DNA of 7,262 bases from BS150m-G50 sp964501185 [NCBI: uncultured Bacteroidia bacterium]. GTDB lineage: Bacteria > CAIWAD01 > BS150m-G50. A program made the position numbers and the translations under genes. The DNA lies in assembly GCA_964501185.1 (NCBI GenBank), contig CAZCRT010000022.1:41835-49096 (forward strand). The letters are read 5' to 3'. Positions 1 through 6,117 of the stretch are shown here, one piece after another (position 1 is the stretch's first letter; each line of letters begins with the position of its first letter). The notes beneath the pieces were generated by a model. That model saw only the letters and a program-made list of their open reading frames with translations. It had not been told where the DNA came from and did not search any database.

Positions 1-29
1 AAATTACGTACTGCAAGTTTGATGATCAT
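1..29 (-). CDS. Start of a probable ABC transporter permease (FtsX/MacB/LolC-type), partial
   Basis: Only nine full codons are in the window, reading MIIKLAVRN from an ATG at 29-27, then the frame runs off the left edge. A GGTGG lies 5 nt upstream as a possible ribosome site, and the start is 24 nt after the ATPase stop. Many MacB/LolC/FtsX-type permeases begin with a short basic, hydrophobic N-terminus of the style 'xxxKLAxRNLxRN' just before their first membrane helix. The partner expected right after a LolD/MacB-type ATPase is such a permease. The identification therefore rests on nine residues plus context. The four-helix topology and periplasmic domain would lie outside the window. Confidence 0.6.
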
Positions 30-53
30 AAGAACCACCCGCGGGGGCCGCTG

Positions 54-767
54 CTAGACTGCATCTTCAACCCCCTCCCTGATTTCATCCTGTGCTATCC
101 GGCCGTCATAGAGTACGATCAGACGCCTTAAATACTGTATCACTTTTTCGTCATGTGTTGCGAAGAGAAAGGTAGTACCGAGGTCCTGATTCAGGTTGAC
201 CATTGTCTGCAGGATACGATGGGAATTTTCAGCGTCCAGATTAGCGGTCGGCTCATCCGCCAGCACCAGTCGTGGATGCTTTACCATGGCCCGGGCAATC
301 GCTACCCGCTGGCATTCACCACCTGACAGCTCTGATGGACGTGAGCTGACACGGTCAACCAGACCAACCCGCTCCAGGATTTCCATAACTGCTGCCCGGC
401 GTTTCTGTTTATCCATTTCTACCAGCAGAAGCGGAAATTCTACATTTTCGTAAACGGAGTAAACCGGTAACAGATTGTAAGTCTGAAAGATAAAACCAAG
501 TTCTTCCCGCCGCAGTTGTGCTGCTTCCACCGCATTCAATTCATGCACCCTGCGTCCCAGTACTGTTACCTCCCCGGTACTGGGTGCATCAAGCGATCCG
601 ATGATATTCAGCAGCGTGGTTTTACCAGAGCCGGAGGGTCCGACCAGACCGGCAAATTCCCCCTTGTTAAATGTCAGATCGATATCACTCAGGGCGGCGA
701 AGTTACCACCACTTACAGGATAGAACCGACTGACGCCACTGATCTCAATGACCGGTTTCTCTGTCAT
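54..767 (-). CDS. ABC transporter ATP-binding protein, LolD/MacB/FtsE family
   Basis: This is a cytoplasmic ATPase subunit of 237 aa, a usual length for a stand-alone LolD/MacB-type nucleotide-binding domain. All motifs are present: Walker A GPSGSGKT (43-50), Q-loop Gln95 in FIFQTYNLLP, signature LSGGECQRVAIARA (147-160), Walker B LVLADE (167-172), D-loop NLD (176-178) and H-loop His205. The signature has Cys where Gln is usual (LSGGEQQRV). Family members power FtsX-like permeases that extract lipoproteins, export peptides or antibiotics, or act on the cell wall; which applies here is not visible. The start was set at the ATG at 767-765 because AGGGA sits 5 nt before it. An ATG five codons upstream (782) has no good ribosome site. 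The gene lies 52 nt after the small membrane protein and 24 nt before the probable permease. ATPase assignment is secure; substrate is unknown. Confidence 0.95.
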   Translation of the reverse strand: MTEKPVIEISGVSRFYPVSGGNFAALSDIDLTFNKGEFAGLVGPSGSGKTTLLNIIGSLDAPSTGEVTVLGRRVHELNAVEAAQLRREELGFIFQTYNLLPVYSVYENVEFPLLLVEMDKQKRRAAVMEILERVGLVDRVSSRPSELSGGECQRVAIARAMVKHPRLVLADEPTANLDAENSHRILQTMVNLNQDLGTTFLFATHDEKVIQYLRRLIVLYDGRIAQDEIREGVEDAV

Positions 768-819
768 AATATTCCCTGCCATTTCGGGTTTGCATTGATG
801 TTGAGGTTTCCAACAGCTG

Positions 820-978
820 TTACTTGCTCCTGAAGCCGGTTTCCAGCCCCTTGATGATCAGCAGACTGAACAGTATCAGCGAGAAGAGCTCTGTGTTGTC
901 GCTGATGATAAACTCATGAATCACACCCAGCACACCTATTCCCACCAGTGGTATGCTCTCGCCCCATTTGAACGACAT
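820..978 (-). CDS. Unrecognised 52-aa hydrophobic small protein in the ABC operon
   Basis: The ATG at 978-976 is preceded by a near-ideal GGAGG with 5 nt spacing, placed in the 15-nt gap after the barrel gene's stop, and the frame ends in TAA at 822-820. The protein begins MSFKWGESIP and ends GLETGFRSK. It has two hydrophobic stretches, about residues 9-25 (IPLVGIGVLGVIHEFII) and 31-43 (LFSLILFSLLII), separated by a polar SDNTE. This suggests one or two inner-membrane segments with a basic C-terminus in the cytoplasm. No family is recognised. Its position between an outer-membrane barrel gene and an ABC ATPase/permease pair suggests an accessory subunit of that transporter, but this is inference. 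Strong ribosome site, operon fit and coherent composition argue that it is real despite its size. Confidence 0.75.
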   Translation of the reverse strand: MSFKWGESIPLVGIGVLGVIHEFIISDNTELFSLILFSLLIIKGLETGFRSK

Positions 979-993
979 GTTTTCCTCCAGCGG

Positions 994-2115
994 TTAATGA
1001 TTGTAAATCACCAGCAGCCGCACACCATTATCAGGCGTACTCTCACTTATAGCCAGAGCAGTATTCATATTACCTGACAGAAAGCCCTGCAGGTGCAGAC
1101 TCCAATAGTCGGTAAGATGCCCCCAGTCCAGCATCAGAAAGGAACTGCTTTCATTATCCAGCATCGTCAACAGAGAAAGACTGTCGAAAATTGACAGTGG
1201 ATAGTCGGCCATAAACGCGGTGAAGTGGGATCGTGATACATTGTCACTTCCACCGGGAAGGTCAAAGCCACTCTGGACGATGAACAATTCGCTCAACAGG
1301 TGCAGACCGTTACCCCAGTTGAAGGTGTAATCGAGACCGCAACAGGTCAGGCTGCTCCAGGGGGCTTGCCCCGGATCCTCGTTGTGTTGCAGGAGCGATT
1401 CAAACCATATACCTGCACCCAGATCCCAGCTGCCGTCCAGAGCTATCCTGTTTTCACGGCCGCTCTCCTCCAGCAGCCTGGAGTGTGCAGTCAGAGCCAG
1501 TTCACCACGACCTACGGGCAGTTGCAGACGTCCGCCCCCTGCCACAGTTCCCCTGCGCGTCTCAAGCAACTGTGTACCGTTGTCATTGATCAGCATCCAG
1601 CCGCGCAGGGTAGAACGGGGTGTCGGTGTGACACGTAAGGTGAGTCCGGTAACCCCTTTTGTATAACCGCTGGGATCACCGGGATTAACTGTGTCAAACC
1701 AGCGCAGCACCCGTAACAGACGTGAAGGTCCGAAGTTCAGTTTTTGCAAACCGGCACGTAACTCCCAGCTGGAGCGGTCCAGCCGCAACCAGCAACGATG
1801 CAGATCCAGTTCAAAATCAGCTGTCAGCTCATCTGCCTGAGATACTGTTCCCCTTACAACACCAGCTATCTCGGCTCTCAGGTCGGGGAAACCGGTGAAC
1901 TGCCATCTGTTCTCAAGTTGTGGCAGATAGCGCAATACAGCTGTTCCCAGCAGTTGCTCATCTGTATCACGTTCAACTGTTGTCAGTGCAGCCAGCTCAC
2001 CGTGATACACAAACGAACCGGCTGGTGATACATTCGGCATCATCATCAGCGTAGCCAGCAGCAGGTATAAAGTTTTTCCGGCACTGTTCAAGGGCATGTT
2101 CTGATTGTGGTCCAT
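994..2115 (-). CDS. Outer-membrane beta-barrel protein (porin-like), first gene of the ABC operon
   Basis: The product is 373 aa with a signal peptide: Lys14, a hydrophobic core at about 15-26 (TLYLLLATLMMM) and a likely signal peptidase I site after SPA (32). The mature part alternates polar and hydrophobic residues in many short strands with aromatic girdles, as in outer-membrane barrels. A stretch at about 118-149 combines ELRAGLQKLNFGPSR with RWFDTVNPGDP. It resembles the 'R-x-G-x-Q ... D-x-x-NP-x-D' segment I associate with DUF1302-like porins; this is memory of the family, not a search. The C-terminus is ...VIYNH, so it lacks the usual terminal Phe/Trp, though Tyr is near the end. No clear ribosome site precedes ATG 2115 or the alternative ATG at 2097, so the exact start is uncertain. 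Followed within 15 nt by the 52-aa gene, it probably forms the outer-membrane part of the system. Confidence 0.8.
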   Translation of the reverse strand: MDHNQNMPLNSAGKTLYLLLATLMMMPNVSPAGSFVYHGELAALTTVERDTDEQLLGTAVLRYLPQLENRWQFTGFPDLRAEIAGVVRGTVSQADELTADFELDLHRCWLRLDRSSWELRAGLQKLNFGPSRLLRVLRWFDTVNPGDPSGYTKGVTGLTLRVTPTPRSTLRGWMLINDNGTQLLETRRGTVAGGGRLQLPVGRGELALTAHSRLLEESGRENRIALDGSWDLGAGIWFESLLQHNEDPGQAPWSSLTCCGLDYTFNWGNGLHLLSELFIVQSGFDLPGGSDNVSRSHFTAFMADYPLSIFDSLSLLTMLDNESSSFLMLDWGHLTDYWSLHLQGFLSGNMNTALAISESTPDNGVRLLVIYNH

Positions 2116-2266
2116 AGTGTGATTACAGGAAGATAATTGTTGATGATCGTATACGCAATTCTATCGTTGAGTATGCAGGCTGAAGAATCTAACCGCGGAG
2201 TGCTGAAGCTTCACGAAGATACGATGTAGTAATCCATAAGAACCAACCTGACCATTTGTTTCCCTT

Positions 2267-2282
2267 TGTACCGCAAGGTACA
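2267..2282 (+). other. Short hairpin with GCAA tetraloop
   Basis: TGTACC (2267-2272), GCAA (2273-2276), GGTACA (2277-2282) form a perfect 6-bp stem. In plus-strand RNA the loop closes as C-GCAA-G, a GNRA-type tetraloop, and two further G-U pairs could extend the stem outward. There is no T-tract, so it is not a terminator. As DNA it is also a 16-bp inverted repeat that could bind a dimeric protein. It lies about 235 bp upstream of the symporter start and 150 bp upstream of the barrel gene. Its role is unknown. Confidence 0.45.
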
Positions 2283-2329
2283 GGAACTCGAAGGAAAAAG
2301 AACTAATGTGGTGAAACACGGAAAAGATG

Positions 2330-2405
2330 TGTGGCAAATCATTTTGCGGGTTTTTCTTAATCATAGCTCCTCTTCGTGGCTTTCGCTCCCTTCGTGGTAA
2401 ATTGG
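2330..2405. repeat. Probable fragment of a dispersed non-coding repeat (CTTCGTGG type)
   Basis: The octamer CTTCGTGG occurs twice, at 2372-2379 and 2390-2397, 18 nt apart, in the context 'cttcgtggctttcgctccc' followed by 'ttcgtggtaaa'. Read on the minus strand the segment gives HEGSESHEEEL. I recall intergenic sequence of this style, with spurious His-Glu-Gly-rich peptides, scattered through many environmental bacterial genomes, where it behaves as an interspersed repeat rather than as coding DNA. The two octamers are directly visible; membership in such a repeat family is from memory, and the boundaries given are approximate. Confidence 0.4.
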
Positions 2406-2517
2406 TTTTGTGAGACACACCCACCCGCAACCTACAACCCGATTGCAATAATAAATCCTGATCCACATATTGCGCTGTGATACAGTACGCGAAAACCGTA
2501 TTAAGCTGGAGACAGGG

Positions 2518-3954
2518 ATGAACGAACTGATTATCTGGTTGGAACGAAGCAAAGATCTTCTGAGCGAATATGTCTGGTCCTGGCCGACAAACTGGTATCC
2601 GCAGAGTGTACCGTTGCTGGTTGTATTGCTGCTGGGAACAGGTATCTATGTAACACTGCGCTTTCGCCTGATTCAGGTACGCTTTTTCAGTCATGCCATT
2701 GATGTGATACGGGGTAAATTCGATCGCCCCGAAGACGCCGGTGACATCAACCATTTCCAGGCTCTCTCTTCTGCTCTCTCCGCCACTATCGGTATCGGTA
2801 ATATTGCCGGGGTTGCCACCGCCATCCACTACGGCGGTCCCGGTGCTCTGTTCTGGATGTGGCTGACCGCTTTCTTCGGTATGGCGCTCAAGTACTCAGA
2901 AGGTACACTGGCCATCAAATACCGCAAAATCAACCCGGATGGCTCCGCCAGTGGTGGGCCAATGTATTATATTCTGTACGGTCTGGGCCGTCACTGGAAA
3001 TGGCTGGCGATTGCCTTCGCATTTTTTGCGGTTATCTCAAGTTTCGGCCAGGGCAATATGATCCAGTCCTTCACCGTCACCGATCAGTTCCAGAGTGAGT
3101 TCGGAATCCCCCGCTGGTTGACCGGTCTGGTGATGTCGCTGCTGGTCGGAATGGTGATTATCGGTGGTATCAAGCGGATCGGACTGGTAGCCAGCCGCCT
3201 GACCCCCTTCATGGCGCTCTTCTATTTTACCGGCGCCGCCCTGATACTTCTGGTTAACCTGCCGGAGTTGCCCGGTGCTTTCGCCCGAATCATGCATGAC
3301 GCCTTTTTACCAAGAGCTGAGATCAGCGGAATCGCCGGTGGTGGTTTTCTGGTGTTTCTCAATACAATGCTCTGGGGTGTGAAGCGCGGTCTCTTCTCCA
3401 ACGAGGCGGGACAGGGTTCTGCTCCGATTGCCCATGCCGCCGCCAAAACTGAAGAGCCGGTACGGGAAGGTGCCGTCGCCATGCTGGGGCCATTCATCGA
3501 CACGCTGGTAATCTGCACAATGACCGGCCTGGCAATCATTGTCACAGGTGCCTGGCAGGCTACAGACAGTTCCGGTGCCCTTTTGAACGGCTCACTGATG
3601 ACCACCTGGGCTTTTCGTCATGGATTGCCCTTTCTGGGTGGGTATGGCAGCTATATCGTTACCCTGACCGTGTTCCTCTTCGCGTTATCCACTGCTATCA
3701 GCTGGAGTTACTATGGTGACCGCAGTGCACAGTTTCTCTGGGGTGACCGGGCGATCCTCCCCTACAAGATGCTCTATGTCGGCATGCATTTTCTGGGTGG
3801 TATCTTCTCACTGGAGCTGGTCTGGGGATTCGGTGATATCGCTCTGGGGCTGATGGCGATTCCCAATCTGATCGCAATTATCTTCCTTGCCGGAAAAGTA
3901 AAACAGATGACACTCGACTATAGTAACCGCTTTGGTGGTTCAAAGGGAAGGTGA
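2518..3954 (+). CDS. AGCS-family sodium/alanine (glycine) symporter
   Basis: This inner-membrane secondary transporter of 478 aa belongs to the alanine-or-glycine:cation symporter family (TC 2.A.25), which imports alanine or glycine with Na+. The length is normal, with about ten to eleven hydrophobic helices. Diagnostic segments are LSATIGIGNIAGVATAI (87-103), GGPGALFWMWLTAFFGM (106-122) followed by LKYSEG, GLFSNEAGQGSAPIAHAAAK (291-310) and STAISWSYYG (391-400). The start was set at ATG 2518, preceded by GGAG with a 7-nt gap. An upstream in-frame TTG (2470) would add 16 polar residues and lacks a ribosome site. The gene is divergent from the barrel operon and 220-320 bp from the next gene, so it is probably monocistronic. 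No obvious intrinsic terminator follows. The family is certain; alanine versus glycine preference cannot be read from sequence. Confidence 0.95.
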   Translation: MNELIIWLERSKDLLSEYVWSWPTNWYPQSVPLLVVLLLGTGIYVTLRFRLIQVRFFSHAIDVIRGKFDRPEDAGDINHFQALSSALSATIGIGNIAGVATAIHYGGPGALFWMWLTAFFGMALKYSEGTLAIKYRKINPDGSASGGPMYYILYGLGRHWKWLAIAFAFFAVISSFGQGNMIQSFTVTDQFQSEFGIPRWLTGLVMSLLVGMVIIGGIKRIGLVASRLTPFMALFYFTGAALILLVNLPELPGAFARIMHDAFLPRAEISGIAGGGFLVFLNTMLWGVKRGLFSNEAGQGSAPIAHAAAKTEEPVREGAVAMLGPFIDTLVICTMTGLAIIVTGAWQATDSSGALLNGSLMTTWAFRHGLPFLGGYGSYIVTLTVFLFALSTAISWSYYGDRSAQFLWGDRAILPYKMLYVGMHFLGGIFSLELVWGFGDIALGLMAIPNLIAIIFLAGKVKQMTLDYSNRFGGSKGR

Positions 3955-4068
3955 TGGTGATGACTGCGATGGATTGATTCTGTTACATGCAGGGAAAATC
4001 CAGAGATTTATTAACACTTCAAGCGGAAATGCGTAAAAACAGTTGTGTTTGTGAGACAAAATGAGTAT

Positions 4069-4087
4069 TTGTTGAACTGTTCAACAA
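4069..4087. promoter_or_regulatory. Perfect 19-bp palindrome, candidate operator
   Basis: TTGTTGAAC (4069-4077), a central T (4078) and GTTCAACAA (4079-4087) form a 9+1+9 perfect inverted repeat. It covers the proposed -35 box and most of the spacer of the promoter at 4069-4097. That is the classical place for a repressor operator; a dimeric HTH regulator is the expected ligand. The cognate protein is not identified. The adjacent activator, with its Fis-type HTH, is one candidate for autoregulation, and a GntR- or TetR-type regulator encoded elsewhere is another. It could also form a 9-bp stem with a 1-nt loop in DNA only, which is sterically poor, so a protein site is favoured over an RNA hairpin. 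Confidence 0.7.
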
Positions 4088-4097
4088 TGAATATAAT
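4069..4097 (+). promoter_or_regulatory. Sigma-70-type promoter for the activator/beta-helix operon
   Basis: A perfect -10 box TATAAT lies at 4092-4097. TTGTTG at 4069-4074 is 17 nt upstream and matches the -35 consensus in its first three positions. Transcription would begin near 4104, about 170 nt before the chosen start codon of the activator. The weak -35 combined with a palindrome fits a regulated promoter. No sigma-54 -24/-12 element (GG-N10-GC with TTGC) was found in this stretch, so the activator gene itself seems to be read by the housekeeping polymerase. Confidence 0.6.
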
Positions 4098-4276
4098 AAA
4101 CGTGCCCGCTGGTTTCTGTTGTAAACCGCACCAATAAGCTTCCACATATATGCCATATTTTCAGGTTCACACCTGTGGAGAGACTGGTTTATCCCGTGTC
4201 ACAGGTTTCACAATCGGTAAGAGAACCTGATCACGCATGCTGCAGAATAGGTTCGATAGTGTTCAGGAGGGAACAG

Positions 4277-6115
4277 GTGCTTCCCAGGCAGGTGGATGGA
4301 TTTCCATCACTACAGGCTTTTCATACCGGTGATTTTGCCAGCTGTTGCGAACTGGCGGACGCTGATCTTCTGACAGCTGAGAAAGCTGAGGATCGAGCGG
4401 AAATACTCTACCGGAAATCCTGGTCACTTTCAAGGACCCGCCGTTACCGGGAAGCTGTTGCCAGCTATTACACCCTGTTGCATGATGCATCTCTGCGTGA
4501 CCACTACCCCTATTTCAAGGCATACTATAACCTCAGTGTCACCTATTATTATCTCAGTATGCTGGAGAATTCACATCAGGCTCTCCAGAAAGCTATCGAA
4601 TATGGCACTGAGGACCCCTATAGCAACGCATACGCCATGCTGCAGCTGTTTGATCTCAACAAGAGGCTGGGCAGGAACAACTTCGAAAATCTGTTTCAGG
4701 AGGGGGTGGCGTACTTCCAGCAGGTTGAAGACCCGTTACAGCGCAACCGCCTGTTGCGGATGATGCTCTATTGTCACAACACCTGGAATGTTGAAATCCT
4801 CCCTGTTGCCCGGCTGATCAGCAGTTTTAAATTTGGCCTGGATGAGGAAACCGATCAGAAGTTCAGATTATCTGTAGCCAGGTACCATCTTGGAACCGGT
4901 AATTTCAGCAGCTATCACGAGACAATAGCGCTGGTCAAACCTTTTGACCAGGTGCAGCAGTCAATTCTTGAACTGCACCGGTTGCATTACCGCGTGTTGA
5001 CTGAGCCAGACTCTGTTACAGAAACAGATCTGAACCAGTTCGCTGATCTGGAGTTATGGGAAGTCGCCATCTACTTCAACTATATCAAGCAGTTGGCGCG
5101 TCCGGAAAAACCACTTCCCGGCGGTTTTCTTCCCAGTCATTTCAATATTGTCGGCGCTGCCGAAGCGACAATGCTGATGATCGAGCAGATCGGGAAGCTG
5201 CGCCATGTTGATGAAAATGTGCTGATTAACGGTGAGAGTGGTACCGGTAAGGAGCTGGTTGCCCGTGCGCTGCACTACTTCTGCAAGCGTGCCAGTCATC
5301 CCTTTGTGCCGGTGAATGTTGCCGGAATCCCTGAGACACTGTTCGAGGCTGAGCTGTTTGGTGCCCGACGAGGCGCGTTCACCGGTGCCAGTCAGAATCG
5401 GGAGGGTCTGATCCAGCAGGCAGAGGGAGGTACTCTCTTCCTGGATGAGATCGGTGAATTGCCACTGTCAATCCAACCCAAGCTGTTGCGTTTTCTGGAA
5501 ACACATCAGTACCGGGAAGTAGGTGGAACCGCTACCCGGCAGGCCAGTCTGCGAATTCTCTTTGCCACTCACCAGGATCTGGCCGACTGTGTAAACCGGG
5601 GTACATTTCGCAGGGATCTTTACTACCGGATCAACACACTGATGATAAGGGTTCCACCTTTACGTGACCGTCGTGATGATATCGCTTTTCTGATCGAGTA
5701 TTTTCTGGACGAACTCCGATTGAAGCATGATCGTCACTGGGAGATCACTCCAGATGTACGTCAGCTGTTGCAGGATTATCACTTTCCCGGCAATATCCGG
5801 GAACTGAGGAATATTCTCACCCAGATCTGTCTGACCTCTACCAGGAATATCGCTGACAGGGACCAGCTTCTGCCCCTGTTACGGCCGGAGGAAACCAGTT
5901 TCACAGAAGAGGTAACAGAATTGGGATTGCGGGAACAGTTGCGTCGTTACGAGTATCACCTGGTGCAGAAGTCAGTCAGAGAGGAGGGTGGTGACTATGA
6001 TTCCGCTGCCCGTCGACTGGGTATCTCCACCCGTTCACTATACCGGAAACTACACAATCCAGACATGAGTGCTGCCACAAGTCAAAATGAGAAACGAGAA
6101 AACGAACGAGGTTAG
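4277..6115 (+). CDS. Sigma-54-dependent transcriptional activator with TPR-like sensory domain
   Basis: This 612-aa cytoplasmic enhancer-binding protein would remodel RpoN polymerase with ATP. The first ~270 residues are helical with TPR-like pairs, for example around 41-75 and 77-110 (AYYNLSVTYYYLS then HQALQKAIEYG). No receiver, PAS or GAF domain is recognisable. The AAA+ core has Walker A GESGTGKE (319-326), the sigma-54-contacting GAFTGA (366-371), Walker B TLFLDE (386-391), the arginine segment FRRDLYYRIN (444-453) and sensor II FPGNIREL (503-510). A Fis-type HTH, YDSAARRLGISTRSLYRKL, is at about 574-592. The start was set at GTG 4277 because a perfect AGGAGG (4265-4270) precedes it by 6 nt. 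An in-frame GTG at 4175 would add 34 residues with no clear domain. It is co-transcribed with the exported beta-helix gene, which begins 2 nt later. Sigma-54 activator function is secure; ligand and targets are unknown. Confidence 0.93.
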   Translation: MLPRQVDGFPSLQAFHTGDFASCCELADADLLTAEKAEDRAEILYRKSWSLSRTRRYREAVASYYTLLHDASLRDHYPYFKAYYNLSVTYYYLSMLENSHQALQKAIEYGTEDPYSNAYAMLQLFDLNKRLGRNNFENLFQEGVAYFQQVEDPLQRNRLLRMMLYCHNTWNVEILPVARLISSFKFGLDEETDQKFRLSVARYHLGTGNFSSYHETIALVKPFDQVQQSILELHRLHYRVLTEPDSVTETDLNQFADLELWEVAIYFNYIKQLARPEKPLPGGFLPSHFNIVGAAEATMLMIEQIGKLRHVDENVLINGESGTGKELVARALHYFCKRASHPFVPVNVAGIPETLFEAELFGARRGAFTGASQNREGLIQQAEGGTLFLDEIGELPLSIQPKLLRFLETHQYREVGGTATRQASLRILFATHQDLADCVNRGTFRRDLYYRINTLMIRVPPLRDRRDDIAFLIEYFLDELRLKHDRHWEITPDVRQLLQDYHFPGNIRELRNILTQICLTSTRNIADRDQLLPLLRPEETSFTEEVTELGLREQLRRYEYHLVQKSVREEGGDYDSAARRLGISTRSLYRKLHNPDMSAATSQNEKRENERG

Positions 6116-6117
6116 AA

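Larger units (their letters stand above)
2116..2517. other. Divergent intergenic region between barrel operon and symporter
   Basis: About 400 bp with no convincing gene. An open frame crossing it on the minus strand (2161-2829) depends on antisense sequence inside the symporter and reads as low-complexity peptide here. Weak promoter candidates are: minus strand TTGCGT (2158-2153), 17 nt, TATCTT (2135-2130), which would give a very short leader; and plus strand TTGCAA (2443-2448), 17 nt, CATATT (2466-2471), giving a leader of roughly 40 nt for the symporter. Each box matches consensus at only 3-4 of 6 positions. The region also contains a hairpin (2267-2282), a 10-bp palindrome TGAAGCTTCA (2204-2213) and a repeat-like segment (2330-2405), listed separately. 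Confidence 0.6.
3955..4276. other. Regulatory intergenic region upstream of the RpoN-type activator
   Basis: This 322-bp stretch has no supported gene. Its centre is AT-rich and dense in inverted repeats: AAACA-GTTG-TGTTT (4037-4050), TTTGT-GAG-ACAAA (4048-4060), the perfect 19-bp palindrome (4069-4087) and GGTTT-N7-AAACC (4111-4127), plus CAGGT-TCAC-ACCTG (4162-4175). A sigma-70-type promoter overlaps the large palindrome, implying a 5' leader of about 170 nt. The stretch after the symporter stop (3955-4030) shows only a weak AT stem (AAATC-CAGA-GATTT, 3996-4009) and no convincing terminator. Confidence 0.65.

Noticed and set aside
765-782. Upstream ATG at 782 as start of the ABC ATPase
   Set aside because: It lacks a ribosome site, whereas the ATG at 767 has AGGGA at 5 nt and gives the usual family N-terminus.
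2332-2347. TGGCAA...TTTTGC as a sigma-54 promoter on the plus strand
   Set aside because: GG and GC are separated by 11 nt instead of the invariant 10, which normally abolishes sigma-54 recognition.
2459-2473. TGATCCACATATTGC as a plus-strand sigma-54 promoter for the symporter
   Set aside because: The -12 TTGC and spacing fit, but the essential -24 GG is GA, and the rest of the -24 box does not match.
2161-2829. 222-aa open frame on the minus strand
   Set aside because: Nearly half of it is antisense to the secure symporter gene, and the rest is the repeat-bearing intergenic region. It has no recognisable domain or ribosome site.
3037-3605. Overlapping minus-strand open frames inside the symporter gene
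   Set aside because: They are complementary-strand shadows of a well-conserved membrane protein gene and carry no domain or start signals.
3996-4009. AAATC-CAGA-GATTT as terminator of the symporter gene
   Set aside because: The stem is five AT-rich pairs with no following T-run, too weak for an intrinsic terminator.
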